DNA from: Fragilaria radians
Lineage: Eukaryota > Bacillariophyta > Fragilariophyceae > Fragilariales > Fragilariaceae
Assembly (NCBI GenBank): GCA_900642245.1
Contig: CAAAJI010000219.1
Coordinates: 8,904-20,557, forward strand
DNA length: 11,654 nt
Reading direction: 5' to 3'
The position numbers were made by a program, and so were the translations under genes. Below the pieces are notes generated by a model. The model did no database searches and was not told where the DNA came from. It saw only the letters and a list, made by a program, of their open reading frames with translations. Shown here one piece after another: positions 1-8,795 of this stretch. Positions within the stretch are counted from its first letter, which is position 1. Every line of letters begins with the position of its first letter.

Positions 1-634
1 CAATTCATTTGGGTTGGAATAAATATGATAGACAATTTTTTGTATGAATAGTGCACAAAATCACAACCCATCATGTTAGGCATTAATTGCCCTTCTCATT
101 TTGTTAGAAGTCACCTGCAACAGGCAAGATCAACTTAGGACACTTTGAACAACTTTCTGCAGAGAGTGTCTGCCTAGAAAATCGGTATCATTTGGTGCCC
201 TATCTATACTACTAACATATATACATGATGTTGCAGCGAAAGTATAAGTATGCATTATTATATATTTATTTATACATTATAAATCAATACGATTCTATAC
301 ATAAAATCAGAACTTTGCATGTTGAACTATTATTCAATAAAGATTAAAATACTTTAAAAACAGTTATTATTGATGTAATCATGAGCCACTGATATTACAA
401 ATCAATCACTCATTGTTAATTACCGTTACTTTTTATCATCAACAAAAATATAAATATCTTTTGTCAGTCTACCAATCAACTTTTAGAGATTATATCCTGC
501 ATATTATTTTACATGATCATGTTCACAAATTGTAACGATGATTTAATATTTTTTCCAATGGACGGACACAAAATATGGTACTTTCTTAATACTTGGCGCC
601 AGATCGCAATTTCCTGCATTTCATTAAGAACAAT
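1..634. other. AT-rich region without a recognisable gene
   Basis: I see no supportable coding region, RNA gene or repeat array here. The stretch is strongly AT-rich from about 240 onward, with runs of A and T, as expected of intergenic DNA upstream of the protease relic on the plus strand. A short open stretch around 100-220 on the plus strand matches no family I recognise. TATA-like strings occur near 250-290, but in DNA of this composition they carry no weight as promoter evidence. Confidence 0.5.
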
Positions 635-1545
635 ATGACAACAAAGACGAATTTTCATACATTTATTATTTACATAATATGTTTTCATCCTACAGCAGCA
701 AAAGCAATTATTCGTATTCCATTAAAGAAACGATATACAACAGAATTTATAAACGAAATAATATATGGTCAACAACAACAACAGCAAGCACATACTGTAT
801 GGTCATCGTCATTAACATTGCCCAATCCAGTTCAATTGCATAATCATGGGGACATGATTAAAAATGATTTTCAAGCTGCTCAATATTATGGTTTAGGAAC
901 ACCATGTCAAACATTTCAAGTAATATTTGATACTGGTAGTTCCAATTTATGGATACCAAACAAGAAGTTTGGGTTACATACAAAGTATGATCATACCAAA
1001 TCATCATCTTATGATGCTAATGGAACAATATTTAATATCATGTATTGAAGTGGTCCTGTTTCAGCTATACTTTCTAATAATAATTTAAGTATTGCTGGAT
1101 TAATCCTATCGCATCATTATTTTTTGCACAAGTCAATGTAATTCAAGATCTTGGTCCGGCTTATGTAATGGGTAAATTGGATGGTATATTTGATTTGGCA
1201 TTTGATTCAATTAGTGTTTAATCATTTAAAAACACCTTTTCATTATTTAATTCAAGAAGGTATATTAAATGAACTTATTTTTTCATTTTATCTTGGTAAT
1301 CAATATCCAGATGAATTCGGTAAAAATGAAAAATATTATAAAGGACCCATTAATGATATAATACCAGTTTCTAGTGCTAGTACGTACTAGGAATTGGATA
1401 TGGATGCTGTACAAGTAGGTGATGCTACTGTAATCAGTAGTCAAACCAAAGTTATTATTGATTCTGGATCATTCTTTCTGACTGTATTAAAACATTTAGT
1501 ACGAGAAAAGGCACGACGAGTGGGAACGCGCCTGAATTCGCAAAT
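635..1545 (+). pseudogene. A1 (pepsin-family) aspartic protease, decayed and C-terminally truncated
   Basis: A1 proteases are secreted or vacuolar two-lobed endopeptidases that use one Asp from each lobe. Starting at the first true ATG (635), the reading has a hydrophobic signal-peptide-like N-terminus (about residues 1-24), a basic propeptide-like stretch, a run of six Gln codons (770-787), and then the first active-site motif IFDTGSSNLWIP (Asp codon 929-931). The second-lobe motif IIDSGS (Asp codon 1460-1462) has Ser where the family normally has Thr. Other family blocks can be followed in order, for example GKLDGIFDLAFDSISV (around 1170-1217) and the MDAVQVGD strand (around 1400). Damage: TGA at 1046-1048 where the flap Gly of YGSG belongs, TAG at 1388-1390 where a Trp fits, a frameshift between about 1090 and 1125, and a second near 1220 that restores the original frame. 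The usual cysteine pair after the first motif is missing. Similarity fades near 1545, so roughly the last 100 residues of a normal enzyme are absent. A very unusual intron structure is less likely, because the stops sit inside conserved blocks. Confidence 0.85.
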
Positions 1546-1585
1546 TGATATATTGGTCTTAAACTATTTGGGTCTGACTGAATAG

Positions 1586-1896
1586 TGGCTTCAAGATTAT
1601 TTGCAGTTTTCTCAAATGTAGCATTGTAGAAACGTAATGCAACCTTTTTAGCTGACGACGAATATGTCGGAGTTTGGAGTTTTGGGGTTTGAGTTGAGTT
1701 GACGTTGGATTGGAGTTGCTTTGGATTTCCATATATTTATTTTTCTACGGTTTTCCATGAAATGTTGATATTCTGGATCTTTATAACAAGCTGGATATCG
1801 TGTTTAAGAATTTGGTTTTTGGAGATGTATGCTAGATTCTTTGACATTATTTTGGATTGTTTTAAAAAAATAACGGTCCTGCATCATTATTTTCAT
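1586..1896. other. Unassigned stretch between protease relic and LINE endonuclease
   Basis: The minus strand may carry the poorly conserved region that follows the endonuclease in non-LTR elements; fragments rich in Asn, Lys and Arg can be read at about 1690-1896 but only across frame changes. I could not find reverse transcriptase motifs. The part near 1660-1730 on the plus strand is G/T-rich with short repeats of the GAGTT type. There is no confident gene. Confidence 0.4.
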
Positions 1897-2500
1897 TCAG
1901 CGCTTTAGCTTATTTATCTTCTCTTTGTAGAGACTTACTGAAAAAGCAGGTTGTTCACTTTTTTGAGTCGAGCGTTGTATTTTTTGGTTTCTATATTGAC
2001 GAGAAAATTGAATATTTTTATTGGGTATGTGTATCCTGGTGCGAAAAAGTCGATGATCAGATCCTTTGGATGTTTTGGATGTGCTAACATATCAGCGAGA
2101 TGAGTGTAGATATCTTTTAAATATTTTCGGGATCAACACATCATCGATTTGATTAAATATGTTGACTACGGAGTTATTTGTTGAATTAGCACGAGTTTGG
2201 AACCATGTTGTTTTCCTGTTCAAACGTTGGTTAAAATGACTATTGGAGATGAAAGAGCTGGTTAGATGACAGAAAAAGGACACTGAATGGTCTTTTTCAT
2301 TACAAAGTCCTCTTGCAAAATGTCCAATATATTGTTCAAACTCAAATTTGGGGCCAACCTTTGCATTAAAATCTCCTGAAATAAAGATTTGTGATTTTTC
2401 GGCAAAGTCGAGTGAAAATTAATTAAGTCATCATAAAACTTTTGTATAATCTTCCCATATGCAGAGCATACACATTAATAGTAATGATTTCAAGCGGATT
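1897..2500 (-). pseudogene. Non-LTR (LINE-type) retroelement endonuclease domain, relic
   Basis: Apurinic-type endonucleases of the exonuclease-endonuclease-phosphatase (EEP) fold nick target DNA for target-primed reverse transcription in LINE elements. Reading the minus strand, conserved blocks appear in order: EIITINVYAL (2465-2494, the INVYAP-like strand), SQIFISGDFNAKVG (GDFNAK at 2360-2376, catalytic Asp/Asn), a TTWF block followed by NQIDDVLI (in 2092-2283), and SDHRLFRTRI (SDHR at 2050-2061, the catalytic Asp-His pair). From GDFNAK to the stop at 1897-1899 everything lies in one frame, broken only by one TGA just upstream of SDHR. One frameshift separates the first block from GDFNAK. 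The domain looks closest to the RTE/CR1-like group, but I cannot fix the clade. No reverse transcriptase follows it, so the element is a fragment. Confidence 0.85.
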
Positions 2501-2529
2501 TAATTTTGGATCCGTCTCAGGTGCCTTGA

Positions 2530-3463
2530 AATTAATGGATGGTGTTGGCCCAATCCCATTTTGCTGTAGATGAGGTGAGGGAAGATAAAGGTGATAATAG
2601 GTTTGACCTCTGTAGTCACATATCCCTATAATAGTTAACCATTCTTATGAAGCTTCTTTACTGCTTTGTAGTCTTTGGCGCTTCTTTTTTCATTATTGCT
2701 TCCACTTTTTTAATAGTGGGTTTAACTCCTCTCCTATTAATAAGGTATCCTAGATATTCAATTTATCACAGCAGAAATGACCTTTTGAGGCGTTGATTTT
2801 CAATCCTGCATCTGGTGAAAACTTCTTCAAGGTGTTTTAAACGACTCTCAAAGGTGTCTTTTGACACTACTAAGAGATCATCGAGGTAAGCTCTGGCAAA
2901 TTCTAGACCAAACATCAATTCACTCATTTTCTCTTGGAAAATATTGGGGCTATTACGTTATCCCGTGGGAAGTCTCAAATACTTGTATTTGCCCCAGGGT
3001 AATACAACAGTACAGAGGGTAGATGCATGAGGAGTCAATCCTATGTGACAGTAACCCATGCTTAGATCTAATGATGTTACAAGATCGAATCCTTCTAATT
3101 TTTGCAGGAGATCATTTATCTTAGGTATTGGAAAGGGTTTTCTTTTATCCTCTTAATTAATTCTCTCAAATCAGCTAGAGATCTTAAGGTTTTGTCTGGT
3201 TTAGCTATAGTAAACATTGGGCATGCCCATTCAGATCTGTTAACCTTTCTCAAGACTCCAAAGTCAACAAGTCATTGAACTTCATCTTTGAGTAGTTGTT
3301 CTTGAGAGTGTGGTTCTGGATATGGTCTTGCATGATAAGGCTTCTTGTTCTTATCTTTGAGCTCCAAGTCCACTGGATCTGTTTTCGAATTCCCCAGTGT
3401 TCCATCAAACAAGTTTGCAAACTTTCTCAGTGGTTTATGCTTAAGGACTTGTATGTGTCCCAC
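2530..3463 (-). pseudogene. Ty3/gypsy element 1: reverse transcriptase and connection region, relic
   Basis: This is the pol core of an LTR retrotransposon. In minus-strand order I see the pre-RT segment LFDGTLGNSKTDPVDLELK (within 3272-3463), then a block from GVLRKVNRSEWACP to the degenerate DLREL, then SLDLSMGYCHIGLTPH, LPWGKYKYLRLP, and the catalytic box YLDDL (2874-2888) in a run leading to VVSKDTFE. Next come the YLGYLINRRGVKPTI segment and the connection region toward RNase H, VNYYRDM...LSPLSSLTSSTAKWDW, near 2540-2650. Stops interrupt otherwise well-preserved blocks, for example TAA at 2958-2960 and at 2658-2660, both where Leu is usual, and several frameshifts occur. No protease, RNase H or integrase of this copy is present. 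At the 2530 end it meets the LINE endonuclease. Its pre-RT and RT text differs clearly from element 2, so this is a separate family. Confidence 0.9.
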
Positions 3464-3786
3464 GTTCCGAAAAACCTGATGTTTGTATCAACGGTTAGCT
3501 CACCAGGCTCGGGCTTGTGCTTTCACGAAGGATGGTTGAAAGTCAATTAAGCCTGGCATGGATCTTACGAAATCCTTTCCGGCTTGCCATTTTTCTGTAG
3601 CTGTGCCACTAAAACTTCTTTAGACTTTTCTTTTCTTGTTTTATAGAAATGTCTCTTTGATGTGTTAGGACCTTTTTAGCAGTCAAGCAGAAAAAGAATT
3701 TTGGCAAATAAATGGCAATTAACACACACACGCACACAAGTATTGATGCAACCAAGATGAGCAACACAAACAAACACAAGTGCTTT

Positions 3787-3822
3787 ACCTTTGTAGTTAT
3801 CTTTGTAATTACCTTTGTAGCT
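3787..3822. repeat. Tandem repeat, three 12-base units
   Basis: The units ACCTTTGTAGTT, ATCTTTGTAATT and ACCTTTGTAGCT lie head to tail and differ from one another at one to three positions. The array is short and its role, if any, is unknown. Confidence 0.75.
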
Positions 3823-4048
3823 GAGGGACTCTGGGTTCAGATAAACTGGAAAGATAATTTGGTTTTAAAATAAATTTATGATGTAAAAAGTTATTTAACT
3901 AAAATGTGAGATTATAAATTAGTTGACTATAAAAAATGATGTACTAAGATTGTCAAGCCTTGACCCTGATCTTTATACCTTTCTTGGTCTACAAGTATCA
4001 TATCTTTGACAAGGTTAGGGATATATCAATACGTTAACTCTGCGAAAT

Positions 4049-4092
4049 ACCGATTGACCGTACTTATTGTCCCGATTGATAGTGCTAATTGT
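4049..4092. repeat. Imperfect tandem duplication, two 22-base units
   Basis: The segments 4049-4070 and 4071-4092 match at 17 of 22 positions, sharing CCGATTGA near the start and ATTGT at the end. It lies in the unassigned spacer just before the breakpoint of gypsy element 2. Confidence 0.6.
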
Positions 4093-4134
4093 AAACATTT
4101 GTATGGAAATTACGCGCGTGTATAATATTTCTTT

Positions 4135-4680
4135 CTAATAATATCCCATACTCAAGTCAAGAGAGGAGAGCATAAAACATTTTGGAATTCCTTGTAAATG
4201 GGTGGATTTCTTTGGAACAGGATAAGGACATCTTTCAAGTTGTGTATTCAGTCTCCAAAAATCAGTCAGGAAACGAACAGTTCCATCCTTCTTTGGAATG
4301 ATGAAGCAGGGAGATGCCCAAGGAGAGTCAACATCTGGTGTGATTACTCCAAAATTCATCAATATCTCAATTTCGGTTTTGACTGTTTCGACATGAACAT
4401 GAGGGAACAGGTTTAGCATCTTGATAAAGTGGGATGGAATAGAGAGGTACTGGTACAGTACCCAGCTTGCCCTCAAATGTATCATCATACTTGGTCAATA
4501 AGGAATGTAAGGTATTGCTTTGGGATTCATTAAGATAGCTTGGTACTGCATCTCTAATTTCAACTTTCTTATATTCAGCATCCAAGATCTTAAGAACTCT
4601 GGACTCCAATGCTGACACTGCACTGGAGGAGTGCTCATGAAGCTCTTTGTTTTGAAGAGCTTTGTAAGCCAAGTTGAGTT
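4135..4680 (-). pseudogene. Ty3/gypsy element 2: N-terminal part of reverse transcriptase, relic
   Basis: On the minus strand the pre-RT linker reads SNTLHSLLTKYDDTFEGKLG (4367-4672 frame). It then shifts frame near 4410 into FGVITPDVDSPWASPCF, IIPKKDGTVRFLTDFWRLN and SSLDLSMGYY (4135-4488). These are RT fingers and the start of the palm, and SLDLSMGYY carries the first catalytic Asp. Similarity to RT stops abruptly at 4135, and the following bases do not continue the palm, so the YxDD half is missing. This RT differs from that of element 1 at most aligned positions outside the core motifs. It directly follows the protease of the same element. Confidence 0.9.
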
Positions 4681-4689
4681 CAAGCTCAT

Positions 4690-5131
4690 CCCATAGGAAC
4701 CTTCCATGCTAAAATCCATGATCAATCCAAGACTGCTTATGACATCTCTTCACATTATGACCTTGTAGCAGTCTTCAGACATGGTGGCAGGTATGATCTC
4801 AAAGGTGGAAGTGACCTCCCAATGAGTTGTGAAAGCAGGGACAAGATAGGCTTTTTTGCTGAAATCTAAGGTGGCAAAATTACCCTTCAAAATTCCTGTT
4901 TATAACCTGCTTGTTTACTTGTTCCTCTGGGCTAACAAGGGTTTCACAAATAAGCCCTCTGGAGCATCCTGTATCAATAAGGCAGTTGACTACTTGCTGT
5001 TTGCCAATTTCTTTGCTTGTGAAGGCTATGAGGATTTCTGTAGTCATTTCATTGTTGGCCTGCATGTAAGGAATCAATAAATTAGAATTATTTGTTTTTT
5101 GAGTAAGGGTGTTTACATTTTGAATTTCCAT
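4690..5131 (-). pseudogene. Ty3/gypsy element 2: retropepsin-like aspartic protease, relic
   Basis: Retroviral-type proteases cut the Gag-Pol polyprotein. The minus strand carries the catalytic motif CLIDTGCSRGLI (DTG codons 4967-4975) in the 4880-5131 frame. After a frameshift near 4880 it continues with LDFSKKAYLVPAFTTHWEV and then VIM, TGA, RDVISSLGLIMDFS. That last block matches the family's conserved IIGRDLLxxLGI segment, with TGA at 4750-4752 in place of the usual Gly. The order Gag, protease, RT on one strand supports one element. The copy is non-functional because of the frameshift and stop. Confidence 0.85.
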
Positions 5132-5719
5132 TACACATGCTTCTTCATAACGAAATCAAAATGATAGTTATTGTTAGAGATTAAAAAAGTTCATCGTATC
5201 CAAAATTGCTGAACCCTTTCTTGGGTGAAGGAATTTCCTTGGCAAATGAAACCTCATGGCAGAAATTAACGGGCAGTTTCTTTGTAGATTGTTACTGAGT
5301 TGTTTCGCCCAATATATTGTGTGTCATTGCCATGGCGGCTGTTTTGGAAACCAATGACGCTGCTTTTTTCAAACATAATGATTTTTTGGAGGACCATAAT
5401 TGTTTTCATCCTTGTTTCGTTTAGTGAAGGATAAAACGCATCGTTTTTGTCGGGTGAACTTTCTCAATGCTGTTTGTTTGCATCTCCTAGGTGTGGTAAT
5501 CCTTGTACTGCTAAAGTCGTACTGGTTGGTACAATGGAAAATGCCAAACTATCAATCACCTTCCAGCTAAACATACATATCAAAAGCACAATCTTTTGAT
5601 ACGCAATTATTGTTGATCTTAAATCTGGTCAAACAAAGTCGTAACCATGCTTCAATAAACAGTACGGTAACACTAGAATGCTAAATGCTATGAACTTTCT
5701 ATAAATGAAAGCAATCCAT
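5132..5719 (-). other. Gag C-terminal/spacer region of gypsy element 2
   Basis: This stretch lies between the Gag zinc-knuckle remnant and the protease of element 2, where such elements carry a variable linker. On the minus strand only broken reading frames are seen, rich in Lys and Thr and without recognisable motifs. No independent gene is supported. Confidence 0.45.
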
Positions 5720-6532
5720 GTACCCTGGCTTGTTACAATAATTGCAGATAACTTGACCTCCATCACTTTTCTGTGCATTTCTCTGGCCTTTGCAATCTAC
5801 AGCCTAATGACCTAACTTTCAGTAATTTTATAAATTTGCCTTTGAGATTAATCAAATCTGTTTCTCTACATTCCTCTAGTCACATTGTTTACCTCTGATA
5901 CCTTTAGTTTAATTCTTCACACAGCTCAAAAATGCTTAATGGATTCTCCTTATTTCAAATGTATCATTTTGTAAAATCATTTACAACTTGTAGTCACCTA
6001 TCAAGTAGTTGAGTTTTTGAACCATAAATTGACAATCTGTTATGAAGGAAGCCATATTCTCTAGCTTTGTGTCTAGGTCTTCCAGGCTGGTTATTCAAGC
6101 CTCTGTATCTTCACCTGTCTCTAAATTACTCCAGCAAAACAATATTCCTTTCTTTACTTACAAAGGGGCTGACATTAGATCAAATTGATTCTTGAATTTT
6201 CTCCTGCCAATGAAGAGTTTCTAGCTTCATTCTTTTTGATTTTGCAACTTTGATGATGCTGAAAACAACTTTCCCTTCCCGACTTCTCATGTTGAATGAT
6301 AGTACCAATTCTGTGTGTGCCAATTCATGTATGTTTACTACCTTCAACAAATCCTTCCCTTCTTCTTCTGACTTTATGTTAATCTCTTCGCCCATCTTTG
6401 GCAACAATACACCCTTAAATCCAAAGCAGTTAGCCTTGGCCAAGAATTTCTCACTCCAGCTATCCCAGACTTCTTTCTTTCCCAGATAATAGCAAGACTC
6501 AAAGTGAACTATGATCACTCATCTTTTGACAT
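5720..6532 (-). pseudogene. Ty3/gypsy element 2: Gag (capsid/nucleocapsid) relic
   Basis: Gag forms the particle in which an LTR retrotransposon reverse-transcribes. The likely start is the ATG at 6532-6530 (reading MSKDE), after which a frameshift leads into the long frame 6180-6518. That frame has GKKEVWDSWSEKFLAKAN, then HELAHTELVLSFNM, the pattern of UBN2-like retrotransposon capsid domains. Further on, across frame changes, come ITSLEDLDTKLENM, QFMVQKLNYLIGDY and NPLSIFELCEELN, the last followed by TAA (5904-5906) where Leu is usual. A zinc-knuckle remnant CNYCNKPGYMDC (centred 5723-5746) has Tyr in place of the zinc-binding His. Assignment to diatom-type elements is from memory of the family, not a search. 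Confidence 0.8.
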
Positions 6533-6813
6533 CTCAAATAAACTATAAATTCTAAATCAAGAACAATTGCCCAAATGTAAAATGTCTTTGGAACCTTCTG
6601 ATTATAAATGTTAAGAAACTCTTCACACTAAAAATTGCCTCTTTGAGTTGTTTCAAAGTTATATCGGTTCTCCATCTAGTGAAGACTTTCATTTTCCTTA
6701 CATGGGGAGGAAATGAACGAGAGTGAAAAAATTGCAACATTGCACCTAAGGCAAGTCAACATTTTTCATTCGTGAAAGTATCATGAGATCTAGAGATAGC
6801 TTTGCTTTTCCTC
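6533..6813. other. Region between gypsy element 2 and the carrier gene
   Basis: This is where the 5' leader and LTR of element 2 would lie and where the 3' untranslated region of the carrier gene ends. A 62-codon minus-strand reading (6552-6740) matches nothing I recognise. No LTR pair or primer-binding site could be seen. Confidence 0.35.
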
Positions 6814-8795
6814 TTATGTGTTCATATTGTCCTCTTTTTCAGGATTTCTCCTAACTTTGGGACTGTCCTTAGAATTCTTTGATTCAGCGGATGAAGCTGC
6901 TTCACTAGTATTAGACTTTGCATGCTTCTTCCATTTCTTTTCTGCAAGAGCTCTCCATACCACAGTAAATATCATGGATTGCAACGCGTTGGCGAGAATT
7001 CGTGTCTTTAATCCTCGTCCTAACAATCCCTTCCAACCATCTGCTGCCAATATCATGCGTACTGTATCTGCATAAGAAGCATTTTGCTTTGAGCCCATGG
7101 CCTGCTTTGTTGTCTTGACAACCCTAATAGCATTTACAGAGGAATCGGCTACAATACTTGCAACTAGACCAATACCAGCATTTCGAAGCAAAGAGGATGA
7201 TACTAGTTTCCGAATCATTTCACTTTTATTTAGGACATTGAAGGTATAAAACCTTATCAATTTAGGGCAAGGTAAGATAATGTTGCACTTGAGAAACGAA
7301 AAGTAATTTGCGACAATTGGAAACAAGTAACGGTGGCAAGGCATCGGATATTGTACTTCCACCTGAAACTTACCACGGATAATGACTGAACCAGGCTGAC
7401 ATAGCATTTGCAAGAGCACCTTGGTACAAAACTCCGATCTTCCCAGCCTTGACACGTCGCATCAGATGTCGAAAACCTTCTACAGAATCTACTTGCAAGA
7501 CGGTTTTGCATGTATCGACTGGCATGAGAAGCATCCTCCAAAACGCTACGACAGTTCCAGCCACTAGTGTAGTTCTACCGGGTCCCCAAGTTTGAGTAAG
7601 TTTCCAGCTGGCTAGCGCCACTTCCACACCATCGTTGGCGGCCGTGCTGACAAATCGAGCCAGAGGCGCTTGTACTAAAGCAAAACTGAGACCTCGATAA
7701 AATCGAGGTATACCACCGTCATTCCAAAGAGTTGTAACTGCATGTGTAAATGACACTCCATATCGTGATTGATAGTTGATGATAGTTCTAAAATATACAT
7801 GGATGATTAGTGTGAGTCCATATTTCATCAGAATCATGAGACTTTTAAAGATGTTCATATTCTTCATGTTGTTGAAGAAAATGAAATAAATGTATGTTCA
7901 TTAAACGGTGATCAATGCTTTCTAGATGATAGGGATACTACTTACCTTACCCACATGAGGGACAGAACTTGTATCACTCCAGCTACTGCACCCGGCAATC
8001 CACCCCCTAAACCTCGTTTTCCAGCTTTAAGGAGAATGTGATTCATAGTCATTGGACGACTCGGTGAGATCGAAGTATTCAATATCTGATCGTTATTTTC
8101 TTGTATTGGAGATGTAATTTTTGAATTGTCTACAACATTTGGTGGTTCATTAGTAGTGCTCGTCATTCCGTCTTCATTTTTCGTTTTCTTTGATTCAATC
8201 TTATTAGTGATGGATGTGACGAGAGGCTTATCAACAACTATTATGTCCTCCAAATTCTCTGTGTTGGCAGTCGCTGTGGATGGTATTGTGGTTGCCGCAG
8301 CACCTTCCAAGACAAATCTATAACACCCAAAAAGATAACAGACAAGTAGTCGCCAATACCAATGACAAGGACCACTACTCATTTGCCTTCGCATACGATT
8401 TCTGCTTCCATGTGGCATATGCAAAATTGTATCTACTTCGTCATCCCTCTCTGTCTGATCGGTTTGTTGAAAAAGAGATGAATCATCTAAACAACGAAGC
8501 ATACCTCCACTGCTGGACTCGAGCTCGTTGTTCTTCTTCCTTCTCACGTAGTTTATCTCTCTCATCCTTTGAGAAGTAAAGAGATGTATATATCAACTGA
8601 TTGAATTCAACCTTTGTATCACCGCAAAGAGCCCGCCTTGTATATTTCCTGAAGTACCAATGGATCAAAAGCACCCGTTCCAGGATGTTGGAAATCAATA
8701 GGGAAGGGTACTGTAACACTTTCAGGCAATAAAATTGAAGGGGTAGAAGCAATCATCGCCTTTGACTTTGGAAGATCGTATAACACCATAAACAT
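6814..8795 (-). CDS. Mitochondrial carrier family (SLC25-like) protein, five proposed exons
   Basis: Carriers of this family move metabolites across the inner mitochondrial membrane, or occasionally other organelle membranes; the substrate cannot be told here. Proposed exons: 8795-8623, 8558-8505, 8317-7946, 7787-7374 and 7252-6814, joined in frame to 1452 bases (483 residues plus TAA). The first ATG (8795) follows an in-frame stop at 8813-8811; ATGs at 8789 and 8756 are alternatives. Residues 1-175 are a polar, Ser/Thr/Asn-rich N-terminal extension without known domain. The carrier core follows, with three repeats: GGGLPGAVAGVIQ then NDGGIPRFYRG (222-232); MLLMPVDTCK with the canonical PxDxxK signature (289-294) then GVLYQG; and a degenerate third signature SVNAIR (376-381) then DGWKGLLGRG (409-418). 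The tail (445-483) is charged. The core is free of stops, and the last three exons are secure. The first two exons and their junction are tentative: an alternative reading runs from 8565 without the 8318-8504 intron. Confidence 0.87.
7253..7373 (-). other. Intron 4 of the carrier gene
   Basis: The donor GTAAGT follows HYP plus the first two bases of a Trp codon, and the acceptor ends in GATAAG. Removing these 121 bases joins SAWFSHYPW to FYTFNVLNK in frame, which fits the helix expected at this place in the carrier fold. Confidence 0.85.
7788..7945 (-). other. Intron 3 of the carrier gene
   Basis: The donor GTAAGTAG and acceptor TATTTTAG bound 158 bases. Splicing joins VLSLMWV and an Arg split by the junction to TIINYQSRYG, restoring the first repeat. 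The unspliced text carries a stop right after the donor. Confidence 0.88.
8318..8504 (-). other. Proposed intron 2 of the carrier gene
   Basis: The donor GTATGC and acceptor TGTTATAG bound 187 bases. Splicing joins the charged exon ending ARVQQW to RFVLEGAAAT in matching phase. The interval has no stop in one frame, so retention as coding sequence (with a start at 8565) is a real alternative; the spliced form gives the more protein-like sequence. Confidence 0.55.
8559..8622 (-). other. Proposed intron 1 of the carrier gene
   Basis: The donor GTGATA and an acceptor ending GAGAG bound 64 bases. This is the only pair I found that joins the upstream exon (ending IYKAGSL) to the DKLREKEEEQ exon in the frame needed downstream. 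It is shorter than the other introns and its splice sites are weak, so the exact ends are uncertain. Confidence 0.35.

Larger units (their letters stand above)
3464..4134. other. Unassigned spacer between gypsy elements 1 and 2
   Basis: About 3464-3620 may still hold degenerate pol sequence upstream of the element 1 RT on the minus strand, but no motif confirms this. The rest is AT-rich and holds a short CA-type microsatellite (3721-3740) and two small tandem repeats listed separately. I looked for paired LTRs starting TG and ending CA and for a tRNA-complementary primer site and could not identify either by eye. Confidence 0.4.

Noticed and set aside
593..634. Start of the protease at 593
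   Set aside because: Position 593 is TTG, not ATG; the first ATG in frame is at 635 and is followed directly by a good signal-peptide-like stretch.
1470..1745. Minus-strand open stretch of about 90 codons across the end of the protease relic
   Set aside because: It matches no family, lacks an ATG, and its left part lies opposite protease sequence that is recognisable on the plus strand.
3721..3740. CA-type microsatellite
   Set aside because: It is only about twenty bases, interrupted by CG, and common in eukaryotic DNA, so it was not listed as a separate feature.
3660..3840. LTR or primer-binding site for element 1 or 2
   Set aside because: TG and CA ends and a tRNA-like primer site could not be paired with a second copy by eye; a self-alignment of the window would decide this.
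4198..4416. Plus-strand open reading opposite the element 2 RT
   Set aside because: It is the antisense of recognisable RT text and has no motif of its own. The same holds for plus-strand readings at 3296-3550, 4856-5080, 6250-6489, 6818-7075, 8126-8323, 8280-8579, 9799-9993, 10315-10590, 10607-10834 and 11467-11652.
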